From the NCBI RefSeq assembly GCF_001999945.1, contig NZ_CP019650.1, forward strand, positions 248,001 through 312,000: DNA of 64,000 nucleotides. Reading direction: 5' to 3'. A model generated the notes under the pieces. It did not search any database and was not told the origin of the DNA. It saw only the letters and a program-made list of their open reading frames with translations. Both the position numbers and the translations under genes were made by a program. Shown one piece after another: positions 18,495 to 27,895 of the stretch (positions are counted from its first letter, which is position 1; the number at the start of each line of letters is the position of its first letter). Source of the DNA: Microbulbifer agarilyticus (GTDB lineage Bacteria > Pseudomonadota > Gammaproteobacteria > Pseudomonadales > Cellvibrionaceae).

Positions 18495-20462
18495 ATGGAA
18501 GATGTGACCTTGCGCCAGCACATAGCCGACTACGATCTCTGGAAGAAGGGGTTGGATACGCAGTTCGATCAGTTTAGTCAGTGGTTGGAAGAGCACTTCC
18601 CCAACTCTGCCGGTGCCCGTCAGGTGGTGCAGCAGGCGCGCCAGCTGTTGGTGGATGACCAGTTCACCGTCGCGCTTGTAGGCGAGTTCTCCCGCGGTAA
18701 GACCGAGCTGATCAACGCGCTGCTGTCACACACCTATGGCAAGCGGTTGCTGCCCTCGCGCCCCGGCCGCACCACCATGTGCCCTACCGAAATTTACAGC
18801 GATGGCACCGAACAGGCGTCTGTTCGCCTGCTGCCAATCGAGACCCTGGCCACCAATACCAGCCTGGAAAGCTTCCGTCGCATCCCGCAGAAGTGGGTCA
18901 ATTTCGACTTTGACCCGGACGATGCCGCTGCCACTCGCGAAGCGTTGATGAAAGTCGCTGCCACCAAAGCGGTGACGCCGGAAGAGGCCGCGCGCTACGG
19001 CTTCGATCGCCGCCATCTGGATGGCACTGGCAACCTGGTGCAGATCCCGGCGTGGCGCTACGCGCTGATCTCCCTGCCGCACCCGCTGCTGGCCCAGGGC
19101 CTGCGCATTATCGACACCCCCGGGTTGAATGCCCTGGGTAACGAACCGGAATTGACCCTGTCCACCCTGCCGAGTGCGCAGGCGGTGGCGTTCCTGCTCT
19201 CCGCCGATGCCGGCGTCAGCGGCACCGACCTGAATATGTGGGAAACCCACCTGGTGCCGCTCAAGGAGCATCGCGGTACTGCGGTGATGGCACTGCTGAA
19301 CAAGATTGACGTGCTGTGGGACGACCCGGACGAAGATCCGGACCAGATGCTGCGCAAGATGCGCGGTGAGGTAAGCAAGCTGCTGTCGCTGCCGCAGGAA
19401 AACGTGGTTGGCGTCTCCGCGAAAAAAGCCCTGCTGGCACGTGCCGAGCGCGACCCGATGCTGCTGCAGCAAAGTTGCTTTGGCGATTTTGAAAAGCTGC
19501 TGGTGCAGCGATTGATGGAACACCGTGACAAGGTGGCCAACCACCGCTCACTGCATCAGGCGCTGACCCTGATGGCGGACACCCGCGACCTGCTCAAGAA
19601 CCGTCTAAATAGTGGCCGTGCGACGCTGGACCACCTGAAGCGCCGCGGCTCCGCCAGCCCGGAACAGTTTGAGGAACTGAAGCAGCTGCACGCTACCGCC
19701 AAGGAGCAGCACAAGTACTGTCACCAGGAACTGCTGACGCTGAAATCCAGCCAGCGCATGCTTGCCCGCCAGCGTGCCTCCCTGCTGGCACCGGTGTCCA
19801 GCCAGCAGCTACAGCAGTTGATCGACGAAACCCGCAAGGCATTGAACGAGCGCTGGTCGCCGCTGGGACTGGCGCGCGCCATCGATGGCTTTATGGGCGG
19901 TGTGGAATATCAGCTGTCCAATCTCGAGCGGGAAGTGGACCAGACCAACCGTCTCGTGGACGCCATTTACGATCGCTCCACGTTGAACAACATTATTTCT
20001 ACCGAGCAGCACTTTGATATCGGCGGTTTCCGTGCAGCGCTGCGCGGCCTGCACCGCCAGGCGGCACAATTGCGCCGTTCACCGCAGCTACTGCTGGCGC
20101 GACGCAATCGCCTGACCGAGCGCTTTGTGGCAACCCTCGCCAACGAGGTGGGCCGCATGTACAGCCAGATGATCTCCTCCGTGGATGGCTGGCTGGAGCA
20201 GGTACTCGAGCCGCTGAAGCAGCATGTGCAGTACCAGAAGCACCTGTTGAATCGCCACATGATCAAGCTCACCGAACTGAAGCAGAAAACCCAGAGTAAG
20301 CGCACCGACCTGCGCGCTTTGGAAGAAGAACTGGTGCGCAATCACAGCGCGTTGGGTGGGTTGGAAGATCTGCTCAAGTACACCAAGGCGGCGCCACAGC
20401 CAATTGCACCGGCACCGGTTGCGGACAATGTTACGCCACTGAAGGCGCCCGCGACTTCCTAG
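18495..20462 (+). CDS. Dynamin-family GTPase (bacterial dynamin-like protein)
   Basis: A 655-residue large GTPase. G1 P-loop GEFSRGKT (63-70), G2 Thr in RPGRTTMCPTE, G3 DTPGL (D207) and G4 NKID (N269) are all present. The C-terminal half (about 370-630) is long amphipathic helix and coiled coil (LEREVDQTNRLVDAIYD, LKQKTQSKRTDLRALEEEL), as in the stalk of dynamin-like proteins. No transmembrane helix is obvious. Bacterial relatives remodel membranes or protect them under phage or antibiotic stress; the role here is not known. It stands alone, about 240 bases after yggT. Confidence 0.85.
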   Translation: MEDVTLRQHIADYDLWKKGLDTQFDQFSQWLEEHFPNSAGARQVVQQARQLLVDDQFTVALVGEFSRGKTELINALLSHTYGKRLLPSRPGRTTMCPTEIYSDGTEQASVRLLPIETLATNTSLESFRRIPQKWVNFDFDPDDAAATREALMKVAATKAVTPEEAARYGFDRRHLDGTGNLVQIPAWRYALISLPHPLLAQGLRIIDTPGLNALGNEPELTLSTLPSAQAVAFLLSADAGVSGTDLNMWETHLVPLKEHRGTAVMALLNKIDVLWDDPDEDPDQMLRKMRGEVSKLLSLPQENVVGVSAKKALLARAERDPMLLQQSCFGDFEKLLVQRLMEHRDKVANHRSLHQALTLMADTRDLLKNRLNSGRATLDHLKRRGSASPEQFEELKQLHATAKEQHKYCHQELLTLKSSQRMLARQRASLLAPVSSQQLQQLIDETRKALNERWSPLGLARAIDGFMGGVEYQLSNLEREVDQTNRLVDAIYDRSTLNNIISTEQHFDIGGFRAALRGLHRQAAQLRRSPQLLLARRNRLTERFVATLANEVGRMYSQMISSVDGWLEQVLEPLKQHVQYQKHLLNRHMIKLTELKQKTQSKRTDLRALEEELVRNHSALGGLEDLLKYTKAAPQPIAPAPVADNVTPLKAPATS

Positions 20463-20485
20463 CTTGTAGGCAAGTTTCGCGGCTA

Positions 20486-20507
20486 GCTGTGCCCCCAGGG
20501 GCACAGC
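20486..20507. promoter_or_regulatory. Perfect 10-bp hairpin upstream of metX
   Basis: GCTGTGCCCC and GGGGCACAGC are perfect inverted copies separated by two bases. The site lies 24 bases after the dynamin-like gene and 79 bases before metX. There is no T run. It may be a 3' hairpin of the upstream gene or an operator or attenuating structure for metX; the sequence does not decide. Confidence 0.35.
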
Positions 20508-20585
20508 GGCGAGTTGCCACAACAAGCTAACCGGTGTACTCCAGTCCCCAGCTTTCGTAAACTTGGCGCCCCGCCCAGTAAGTAA

Positions 20586-21809
20586 ATGCGAAAAATTTTG
20601 ACCACGGAAGCGCAATCTCACCAATCAGGAAAACCGGCAGGGCTGCCCGCCAACTCCGTCGGTATTGTCGAGCCAAAAAGCCACACATTTCCCGGCCCAT
20701 TCAAGTTGGCCTGTGGCCGCGTGCTGGACGAATACACTCTGGTCTACGAAACCTACGGGCAACTGAACGCCGATAAAAGCAACGGCGTGCTTATCTGCCA
20801 TGCGCTTTCCGGCCATCACCACGCCGCCGGCTACCACAGTGCCAGCGATAAACGCCCGGGCTGGTGGGACCACTATATCGGCCCCGGCAAACCCATCGAC
20901 ACCAACAAGTTTTTCGTGGTTGCCCTGAACAACCTCGGCGGTTGCCACGGCTCCACCGGGCCAACCTCCATCAATCCGGAAACCGGCAAGCCTTGGGGTG
21001 CAGACTTCCCGCCGCTACGCGCGCGCGACTGGGTGCACAGCCAGGCCCAGCTGGCCGACCTGCTGGGTATCCAGCAGTGGGCGGCGGTGGTTGGCGGCAG
21101 TCTCGGTGGTATGCAGGCCATGCGCTGGTCGCTGGAATACCCGGAGCGTTTGCGCCACTGCGTGGTGATCGCCTCGGCAATGAAGCTGTCTGCGCAAAAT
21201 ATCGCGTTTAATGAGACTGCCCGCCAGGCCATTACCTCGGACCCGGATTTCCGCGATGGCCGTTATCTCGAAGAAGATACGTTGCCGCGCCATGGCCTCG
21301 CCGTTGCGCGCATGATCGGGCATATCACCTATTTGTCGGATGATGGGCTGGGCAAGAAATTCGGCCGCGAACTGCGTTCCGGCACCTTTGAGCAAGGTGT
21401 GGAAGAGTTGGTGGAGTTCCAGGTGCAAAGCTATCTGCGCTACCAGGGCGATTCCTTCTCCGGCAGTTTTGACCCGAATACCTATATCCTGATGACCCGC
21501 GCTCTGGATTATTTCGATCTGGCGCGGGAGTACGGTGACGACCCGGTGACGGCATTCTCCCATGCGCGCAGTAAATTCCTGTTGGTGTCGTTTACCTCCG
21601 ACTGGCGCTTTGCCCCGGAGCGCTCCCGCGAAATCGCCGATGCCTTGATGCATGCCAATGTCCCGGTCACCTACGCGGAAGTGGAATCGCCCATGGGGCA
21701 CGATGCCTTCCTGTTGCCGAATGCGCGCTACGAAAATATTTTCGCCGCATACATGAATAATGTTGCCCGCGAACTGGCGGACAGCGTGCGCAGCGAGGTG
21801 GCCCAATGA
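20586..21809 (+). CDS. metX: Homoserine O-acyltransferase (MetX family)
   Basis: First committed step of methionine synthesis: acylation of homoserine. The 407-residue alpha/beta hydrolase has the nucleophile S172 in GGSLGGMQA and the catalytic Asp and His in the C-terminal TSDWRF and SPMGHDAF regions. [10 protein letters not shown] and [11 protein letters not shown] are MetX signatures. Many gammaproteobacterial MetX proteins use succinyl-CoA although named acetyltransferases, so the acyl donor is left open. The stop overlaps the metW start as ATGA. Confidence 0.93.
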   Translation: MRKILTTEAQSHQSGKPAGLPANSVGIVEPKSHTFPGPFKLACGRVLDEYTLVYETYGQLNADKSNGVLICHALSGHHHAAGYHSASDKRPGWWDHYIGPGKPIDTNKFFVVALNNLGGCHGSTGPTSINPETGKPWGADFPPLRARDWVHSQAQLADLLGIQQWAAVVGGSLGGMQAMRWSLEYPERLRHCVVIASAMKLSAQNIAFNETARQAITSDPDFRDGRYLEEDTLPRHGLAVARMIGHITYLSDDGLGKKFGRELRSGTFEQGVEELVEFQVQSYLRYQGDSFSGSFDPNTYILMTRALDYFDLAREYGDDPVTAFSHARSKFLLVSFTSDWRFAPERSREIADALMHANVPVTYAEVESPMGHDAFLLPNARYENIFAAYMNNVARELADSVRSEVAQ

Positions 21810-22399
21810 TGCGTAAGGATCTCGATATCATCCACAACTGGGTGCCGGCGCAATCGCGGGTGCTCGACCTGGGTTGTGGTGACGGGGCGCTGCTTGAGCG
21901 ACTGGCCAGTGAGAAGCAGGTCAGTGGTTACGGCGTTGAAATCGATCCGGAAGAAATTCAGAAATGCGTCGAGCGCGGTGTCAACGTGGTGGAGCAGAAC
22001 CTGGATAACGGCCTGAAAAACTTCGCCGACCAAAGTTTCGATACCGTTCTAATGACTCAGGCCCTGCAAACCTTGCGCTTTCCGCACCTGGTGGTAGAGG
22101 AAATGCTGCGGGTCGGGCGCGAATGCATTATTACCTTCCCTAATTTCGGGCAGTGGAAAGCGCGCTGGCACCTGGCCTTTTCCGGCCGAATGCCGGTATC
22201 GGATTTATTACCGTACGAATGGTACGACACGCCCAATATTCACTTTTGTACTTTCAAAGACTTTGAGGTGCTGTGCCGGGAGCACAACTGGAAGATTCTG
22301 CACCGCCAGGCGGTATCGGAGTCCCCGGTTTCCGGCGTGTTGAAGGACTTTTTGCCGAATTTATTCGGCGAGACAGCGATTTACCATCTGACTCGCTAA
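21806..22399 (+). CDS. metW: Methionine biosynthesis protein MetW
   Basis: A 197-residue class I SAM methyltransferase-like protein. Motif I is [14 protein letters not shown], and the family pattern [20 protein letters not shown] and [11 protein letters not shown] is conserved. MetW is required with MetX for full homoserine acylation in several proteobacteria; a methyltransferase reaction has not been settled. The ATGA overlap with metX supports coupled translation and a physical complex. Confidence 0.95.
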   Translation: MMRKDLDIIHNWVPAQSRVLDLGCGDGALLERLASEKQVSGYGVEIDPEEIQKCVERGVNVVEQNLDNGLKNFADQSFDTVLMTQALQTLRFPHLVVEEMLRVGRECIITFPNFGQWKARWHLAFSGRMPVSDLLPYEWYDTPNIHFCTFKDFEVLCREHNWKILHRQAVSESPVSGVLKDFLPNLFGETAIYHLTR

Positions 22400-22485
22400 T
22401 ATTATCTGTAGTGGGTCGTTTTATCCGCCATGCGGACAGGCCGCGACAAGCCTGATTTCGCACGGAAACCTGACAGGAGGACGCC

Positions 22486-22935
22486 GTGAAACGTTATTTT
22501 GCTGCTTTTATTTCTGTGGCCTTGCTGCTGTGGGCCGCAGCGGCCGCGGCGCAACAAGCCAAAATCATCGAGAACCATCAGGATTTCGGCGATTATCGTG
22601 TGAGTTATTCGGTATTTAACAGCGACTTTATTACTCCGGAAATCGCGCGCGAATACAATCTCGTGCGTGCCCGTGACCGCGCCTTTGTAAATATTTCCGT
22701 AGGTAAAAAAGACGGCACCAAAGGCGAGAGCGCCGATGTTTCCGGCAATGCGATGAACCTGATTCAACAGTCGCGCCCCCTAGTATTTCAGGAAGTGCGC
22801 GATGGCGATGCGGTGTACTACCTGGCGCCGTTCCGCTTCGAGAACGAAGAAAGCCTGACCTTCAAAATCGATTTGGTAATGCCCGACGGCAGCAAGCAGC
22901 AGCTGACCTTCCGTCGCCAGTTGCACAAGAACTGA
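22486..22935 (+). CDS. Secreted DUF4426 protein
   Basis: A 149-residue protein with an N-terminal signal peptide ending at AAAAAAQQ (residue about 23), so it is periplasmic. A strong ribosome binding site (ACAGGAGG) lies 6-7 bases before the ATG. DUF4426 members, recognisable by the FGDYRVSYSVFNSDFI-type start, sit downstream of metW in pseudomonads and relatives, exactly as here. Function unknown. A clear terminator follows. Confidence 0.88.
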   Translation: MKRYFAAFISVALLLWAAAAAAQQAKIIENHQDFGDYRVSYSVFNSDFITPEIAREYNLVRARDRAFVNISVGKKDGTKGESADVSGNAMNLIQQSRPLVFQEVRDGDAVYYLAPFRFENEESLTFKIDLVMPDGSKQQLTFRRQLHKN

Positions 22936-22969
22936 ATCGTATCCCGCCACCCTTTAACTATCTGACTAA

Positions 22970-22997
22970 CAGCGAACGCACCGCGTTCGCTGTTTTT
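22970..22997 (+). terminator. Rho-independent terminator after the DUF4426 gene
   Basis: Eight-base stem CAGCGAAC/GTTCGCTG with a seven-base loop and then TTTTT. It ends the metX-metW-DUF4426 unit just before rdgB. Confidence 0.85.
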
Positions 22998-23019
22998 CGT
23001 TGAACGGAAGTCGCCTCCC

Positions 23020-23664
23020 ATGGAAAAAATCGTCCTCGCTAGCGGCAACGCGGGCAAACTGAAAGAGTTTTCCCAGCTGTTTTCCGGCTGGCAGATTGCG
23101 GTGTTGCCACAGTCCGAATTTTTGCAGGATGAGGCGGAAGAAACCGGCCTCAGTTTTATCGAGAACGCACTGATCAAGGCACGGCATGCAAGCCGCGCCA
23201 GCGGCTTGCCCGCACTGGCGGATGACTCGGGATTGGCGGTGGATGCGCTCGGCGGTGCACCGGGAATCTATTCTGCGCGTTACGCCGGTGCCGGCGCGAG
23301 CGATGCAGAGAACAATCAGAAGCTGCTGCAAGCTCTTAAAGACGTGCCTGCAGAAAAACGCGGTGCCAGCTTTCACTGTGCGCTGGCCTTTGTGCGCACC
23401 GCGGACGACCCCGTCCCTTTGGTATGCACCGCGCGCTGGAGTGGGGTGATTCTCGCTGCTCCCGCCGGTGACCAGGGTTTCGGCTACGACCCGTTGTTTT
23501 ATGTTCCCTCCGAACAGCTCACTTCGGCGCAGTTGCCACGAGAAGTGAAAAATCGTCTCAGCCACCGGGCGCATGCGGTGAAGAAATTCGAACAGCTGTG
23601 GCATGAGGAAATGGTGATGCCGGAGCAGCAGGCCCACAGCGCAACCGGCACGAAGTTTTTCTAG
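23020..23664 (+). CDS. rdgB: XTP/dITP diphosphatase (RdgB/HAM1)
   Basis: House-cleaning pyrophosphatase that hydrolyses non-canonical purine triphosphates such as dITP and XTP to monophosphates, keeping them out of DNA. The 214 residues start [15 protein letters not shown], with [40 protein letters not shown], and [11 protein letters not shown], all diagnostic. It abuts hemW with no gap, the standard pair in gammaproteobacteria. Confidence 0.96.
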   Translation: MEKIVLASGNAGKLKEFSQLFSGWQIAVLPQSEFLQDEAEETGLSFIENALIKARHASRASGLPALADDSGLAVDALGGAPGIYSARYAGAGASDAENNQKLLQALKDVPAEKRGASFHCALAFVRTADDPVPLVCTARWSGVILAAPAGDQGFGYDPLFYVPSEQLTSAQLPREVKNRLSHRAHAVKKFEQLWHEEMVMPEQQAHSATGTKFF

Positions 23665-24906
23665 ATGACAGTTCAGGTTACCGGCCGCTCGCTGTTGGCG
23701 TTGCCGCCGCTCAGTCTTTACGTACATATCCCCTGGTGTGTGCGCAAGTGCCCGTATTGCGATTTCAACTCCCATGAATTTGTCGCCGGCACGCTGGAGC
23801 ATGCGCAAGGCAGCCCGGCCGGTGAACGCCACCTGCCGGAAGCGGACTATGTGGATCAGTTGGAGCGGGACCTGCGCAGCCAGTTGCCGTGGGTCCAGGG
23901 GCGCAAGTTTGGGTCCATTTTCTTTGGCGGTGGTACGCCCAGCCTGTTTTCGCCGCTGGCCATTGGCCGCATTCTCGACCTTGCCGAGTCACTGGTGGGC
24001 TTTGCCGATGACATCGAGATCACCCTGGAGGCGAACCCAGGTACGTTTGAACAGGCGAAGTTTGCCGGCTATCGCCACGCCGGCGTCAATCGCCTGTCGA
24101 TCGGCGTGCAGAGCTTTGACCCACTGCAACTGCAGAACCTCGGCCGTATCCACTCGGGTCCCGAGGCGCTCACCGCGGCGACCCAGGCACGCACGGCGGG
24201 TTTCGACAACATCAATATTGACCTGATGCACGGCCTGCCTGGTCAGGGTGAGGTCGAAGCGCTGCAGGATCTGGCGCAGGCGGTTGATCTGGGTGCTGAA
24301 CATATCTCCTGGTACCAGCTCACCATCGAGCCCAATACCGCCTTTTATTCCGCCCCTCCGGTTACCCCCGGCTCCGAGCAAATCGCCGCGATCCAAAAGG
24401 CCGGCCGGGCGTATTTGGCAGAGCAAGGCTATGACCGGTATGAGGTGTCGGCCTATAGCCGCGCCGGGCTCGCTTCCCGGCACAACCTCAATTACTGGTC
24501 CTTTGCCGATTATCTGGGGATTGGTGCCGGTGCCCATGGCAAGGTGACCCTGCCGCAAACCAGGAGAATTCTGCGCACCCAGCGTACTCGCGCGCCGAAA
24601 CACTATCTGGCGCTGGGGTGTGAAACCGGCGCGGGTGGCGTGGAGTTTCCGCAGCCCAAGCTACAAGAAGTAGTTCAAGATGAGCGTCCTCTGGAGTTCC
24701 TGATGAATGCCTTGCGGCTCGAAGCCGGGGTGCCCGCGGAGAGTTTTGAACAATACACGGGCCTGCCGCTCGATACCTTGCGCCGGGAATGGCGGCGCCT
24801 CGAGGCGATGGAGCTGGTACGCCCGTTAGGCCCCACCGTTGGCACCACCCGGTTTGGGTATGACTATATAGACGAGATATTGCAGCGTTATCTGGCGGAA
24901 AGCTGA
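23665..24906 (+). CDS. hemW: Radical SAM haem chaperone HemW
   Basis: A 413-residue radical SAM protein. The cluster ligands C25, C29 and C32 are in PWCVRKCPYCDFNSH, preceded by LSLYVHIP. FFGGGTPSLFSP, ANPGTF and NRLSIGVQSFDP follow. HemW resembles coproporphyrinogen dehydrogenase HemN but lacks its fourth cysteine context and binds haem as a chaperone. The start codon directly follows the rdgB stop. It carries a longer N-terminal insertion (GTLEHAQGSPAGERHLPEAD) after the cluster motif than many homologues. Confidence 0.95.
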   Translation: MTVQVTGRSLLALPPLSLYVHIPWCVRKCPYCDFNSHEFVAGTLEHAQGSPAGERHLPEADYVDQLERDLRSQLPWVQGRKFGSIFFGGGTPSLFSPLAIGRILDLAESLVGFADDIEITLEANPGTFEQAKFAGYRHAGVNRLSIGVQSFDPLQLQNLGRIHSGPEALTAATQARTAGFDNINIDLMHGLPGQGEVEALQDLAQAVDLGAEHISWYQLTIEPNTAFYSAPPVTPGSEQIAAIQKAGRAYLAEQGYDRYEVSAYSRAGLASRHNLNYWSFADYLGIGAGAHGKVTLPQTRRILRTQRTRAPKHYLALGCETGAGGVEFPQPKLQEVVQDERPLEFLMNALRLEAGVPAESFEQYTGLPLDTLRREWRRLEAMELVRPLGPTVGTTRFGYDYIDEILQRYLAES

Positions 24907-25077
24907 ACTGCTGCGGCCATTCCACAGGTTCGCCCTTGAAAACGCCAAATCGGGCCGCATATAGGGCAAAACGCCATGAATGGTGAAAGCAATTGCCTTG
25001 CGGGGGCTGCAGACCCTACTTATTATGTCTGCCAGTCCGAGCAGCGGCCTGACGAAACAGAACCACAGGAAAGCACT

Positions 25078-25404
25078 ATGAGCGCGAACATCGTAAACGT
25101 AACCGATGCAGAGTTTGAAGCCGAAGTACTGAAGGCCGAAGGCCCGGTATTGGTAGACTTCTGGGCACAGTGGTGTGGCCCCTGCAAGATGATCGCTCCG
25201 GTTCTGGAAGATCTTTCCGGTCACTACGGCGAGAAGCTGAAAATCGTCAAAGTGGACGTAGATGCGAACAAAGAGGCTGCGGCCAAGTACAACGTGCGCG
25301 GCATCCCGACTCTGCTGCTGTTCAAAGGCGGCAACGTAGAAGGCACCAAGGTTGGCGCCCTGTCCCGAGCTCAGCTGACCGAGTTTATCGACAGCCAGAT
25401 TTGA
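25078..25404 (+). CDS. trxA: Thioredoxin
   Basis: A 108-residue thioredoxin with the redox motif WCGPC (C33, C36), the cis-proline region [11 protein letters not shown], and an ordinary C-terminus. The ATG at 25078 was chosen because ACAGGAAAG precedes it at good spacing and [10 protein letters not shown] is the normal N-terminus; a longer in-frame ATG at 24976 adds an unconserved stretch. It serves as general disulfide reductant. trxA-rho is a conserved neighbourhood. Confidence 0.97.
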   Translation: MSANIVNVTDAEFEAEVLKAEGPVLVDFWAQWCGPCKMIAPVLEDLSGHYGEKLKIVKVDVDANKEAAAKYNVRGIPTLLLFKGGNVEGTKVGALSRAQLTEFIDSQI

Positions 25405-25411
25405 TTGATCT

Positions 25412-25444
25412 CGCAGGGCGCCATTGGCGCCCTGCGTCGTTTTG
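25412..25444 (+). terminator. Rho-independent terminator after trxA
   Basis: An 11-base perfect stem (CGCAGGGCGCC/GGCGCCCTGCG) with a three-base loop, followed by TCGTTTT. It lies 7 bases after the trxA stop. Confidence 0.85.
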
Positions 25445-25914
25445 GGGCATTGTCCCCCGTTCGCGGCAGGATAAAAGAGGGTTGCAGCCCCCGGGTAATG
25501 GCGCCCCAAGCTTGCGAAATAGGCCTTGCAGGATGCCGAACTGCGGTTATACTGGCTAGTAATCAAATTAACTGTTCAGTCCAAACCTGAGCCAAGTCGC
25601 CAACCCCGCTGCTGACGCGGCCTCTCCGGCGCAAACTCCTCAAGTTGAACATCTCCTACTGGCACCTCCGCCGCAGCCATATTGGCAATCTGGTAATCGT
25701 GCCGTGGTAAGTAGGTATTCGTTTTGTCTGAGCCGTTGTTATCGATTAGGGCTCGAGATCGAATGTGAATAACTTGAATGAGCGTTGCTTCGGTCAGTAA
25801 TCCAGCCAGCATGTCGAACCAGGCATTATCACCATCGAAACTTCAACTCCCTCCGCAGAAACGTCCAGCGCGTCCGCGCGAACCGACAGAAGAAACCGTA
25901 ATAAAGCAATTGGT
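25445..25914 (+). promoter_or_regulatory. Long gene-free leader upstream of rho
   Basis: About 470 bases between the trxA terminator and rho hold no convincing ORF. The stretch includes a C-rich, G-poor part (25580-25680), the kind of sequence Rho loads onto, and GGTTATACTGGCTAGT near 25546, which could provide a -10 element (TATACT). In E. coli the rho leader mediates autoregulation by Rho; the same is inferred, not shown, here. Confidence 0.45.
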
Positions 25915-27174
25915 ATGAACCTTTCTGAATTAAAAACCAAACCCATTGAAGAGCTGATTGAAATTGCCAAGGGCATGGGGCTCGAAAACCTCGCCCGTTC
26001 GCGTAAACAGGACATTATTTTCAATATCCTGAAGCGCCACGCCAAAAGCGGTGAAGACATCTACGGCGAAGGTGTATTGGAAATCCTTCAGGATGGATTT
26101 GGCTTCCTGCGCTCCGCAGACTCTTCATACCTCGCAGGCCCGGACGACATTTATGTTTCCCCGAGCCAGATTCGCCGCTTCAATCTGCGCACCGGCGACT
26201 CCATCTCCGGCAAAATTCGTCCCCCCAAAGAAGGTGAACGCTACTTCGCCCTGCTGAAAGTCAGCGACATCAACTTCGACAAGCCGGAAAACGCGCGCAA
26301 CAAGATTCTGTTCGAGAACCTCACGCCGCTGTTCCCGAATGATCGGCTGGGGCTGGAATGTGGTAATGGCTCCTCTGAAGATCTGATCGGCCGTATCATC
26401 GACCTGGTAGCCCCAATCGGTAAAGGTCAGCGTGGCCTGATCGTGGCACCGCCCAAGGCCGGTAAAACCATCATGTTGCAGAACATGGCCCAGGCGATTA
26501 CCCGCAACAATCCGGAATGCCACCTGATTGTTCTGCTGATCGACGAACGGCCGGAAGAAGTAACTGAAATGCAGCGCTCGGTGCGCGGTGAAGTGGTTGC
26601 CTCTACCTTCGACGAGCCGCCTGCGCGTCACGTACAGGTTGCTGAGATGGTGATTGAGAAAGCCAAACGCCTGGTAGAGCACAAAAAAGATGTGGTGATC
26701 CTGCTGGACTCCATCACGCGTTTGGCACGTGCGTACAACACCACTGTGCCGAGCTCCGGTAAGGTTCTCACCGGTGGTGTGGATGCGCACGCACTGGAGC
26801 GCCCGAAGCGCTTCTTTGGTGCGGCGCGTAACATCGAAGAGGGCGGTAGCCTGTCGATTATCGCCACCGCACTTGTGGATACCGGCTCCAAAATGGACGA
26901 AGTGATCTTTGAGGAATTCAAAGGTACCGGCAACATGGAACTGCAGCTGGATCGCAAGATCGCTGAAAAACGCGTATATCCCGCAATTAACGTGCGCCGC
27001 TCCGGTACTCGCCGCGAAGAACTGCTAATGCCGGAAGGCGAGCTGCAGCGGGTTTGGATTCTGCGCAAGTTGCTTCACGATATGGAAGATTTGGCCGCCA
27101 CCGAATTCCTTATCGATAAGCTCAAAGACTTTAAAACGAATGACGAATTCTTCCTTTCCATGAAACGGAAATAA
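25915..27174 (+). CDS. rho: Transcription termination factor Rho
   Basis: A 419-residue hexameric RNA helicase. N-terminal SAP-like helix bundle ([19 protein letters not shown]), OSB RNA-binding fold with GFGFLRS and [16 protein letters not shown], Walker A APPKAGKT (G183-K184-T185), the Rho signature [13 protein letters not shown], and the Q- and R-loop region with [17 protein letters not shown]. Length equals that of E. coli Rho, with no insertion domain. Monocistronic, between its own leader and a strong terminator. Confidence 0.98.
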   Translation: MNLSELKTKPIEELIEIAKGMGLENLARSRKQDIIFNILKRHAKSGEDIYGEGVLEILQDGFGFLRSADSSYLAGPDDIYVSPSQIRRFNLRTGDSISGKIRPPKEGERYFALLKVSDINFDKPENARNKILFENLTPLFPNDRLGLECGNGSSEDLIGRIIDLVAPIGKGQRGLIVAPPKAGKTIMLQNMAQAITRNNPECHLIVLLIDERPEEVTEMQRSVRGEVVASTFDEPPARHVQVAEMVIEKAKRLVEHKKDVVILLDSITRLARAYNTTVPSSGKVLTGGVDAHALERPKRFFGAARNIEEGGSLSIIATALVDTGSKMDEVIFEEFKGTGNMELQLDRKIAEKRVYPAINVRRSGTRREELLMPEGELQRVWILRKLLHDMEDLAATEFLIDKLKDFKTNDEFFLSMKRK

Positions 27175-27189
27175 TTCTCTTTTAGTATG

Positions 27190-27217
27190 AAGGCCGGCAT
27201 TAAATGCCGGCCTTTTT
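27190..27217 (+). terminator. Rho-independent terminator after rho
   Basis: Stem AGGCCGGCAT/ATGCCGGCCT with a TAA loop and then TTTTT, 15 bases after the rho stop. Confidence 0.9.
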
Positions 27218-27470
27218 CGTGTAATGCAGATGAAATTTGCAATACGTTGAATGAGGCGTGAAATTACGTCGAATTAAGTTGAAAACCCTCGGTGTTAGGC
27301 ATATAAAGGCTTCCACCAATGTGTTGTGCGGTTTTTCAACACTTACCGAATTGGTTCCAGATAACTGGGAAGTTGTCTGACTCCGGACCAAACTCAAGTG
27401 GATAACGTGGTGGTGCTGGTTATCCGTTTGTGAATGCACGACAGCCCACTTACTCATGTGAGACTTTTTT

Positions 27471-27740
27471 GTGAATATCTATATTGGAAATCTGGCCTAC
27501 GGCGTAACCTCTGACGAACTGCACGAAGCTTTTGGTGCATTCGGTGAAATCTCCCGGGCTACTGTAATCACTGACCGGGAAACTGGCCGTTCTAAAGGTT
27601 TTGGTTTCGTAGAAATGCCGAACGACGACGAAGCGCGTAAGGCAATCGAAGAAATGAATGATCAGCCGCTGTCTGGCCGTAACATCCGTGTTAACGAAGC
27701 CAAGCCGCGCGAAGACCGTCCGCGTCGTCCCCGCTTCTAA
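27471..27740 (+). CDS. RRM-type RNA-binding protein
   Basis: An 89-residue protein that is essentially one RNA recognition motif: RNP2 is IYIGNLAY (residues 3-10) and RNP1 is KGFGFVEM (about 42-49), followed by an Arg/Pro-rich tail. The start is GTG at 27471. These small RRM proteins in gammaproteobacteria are often cold- or stress-induced and bind RNA. The 250-base region before it is unusually long for a leader and may carry regulation. A terminator follows. Confidence 0.92.
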   Translation: MNIYIGNLAYGVTSDELHEAFGAFGEISRATVITDRETGRSKGFGFVEMPNDDEARKAIEEMNDQPLSGRNIRVNEAKPREDRPRRPRF

Positions 27741-27761
27741 GATCTCTTAGAAGTTCGGCAG

Positions 27762-27789
27762 CCCGCAGTCCTGTACTGCGGGTTGTTCT
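27762..27789 (+). terminator. Probable terminator after the RRM gene
   Basis: Stem CCCGCAG/CTGCGGG with a seven-base loop, followed by TTGTTCT. It lies 21 bases after the stop codon. Confidence 0.65.
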
Positions 27790-27895
27790 CCCCTCTCAAA
27801 ATCCCCCCCAACTCTGTCGAATTGGCAGCGTTCATTCCCTATTTTGTGCTGACTGTTTTACACTGGCCGGTGAATTTCCCGTCGACCAATAAAGC

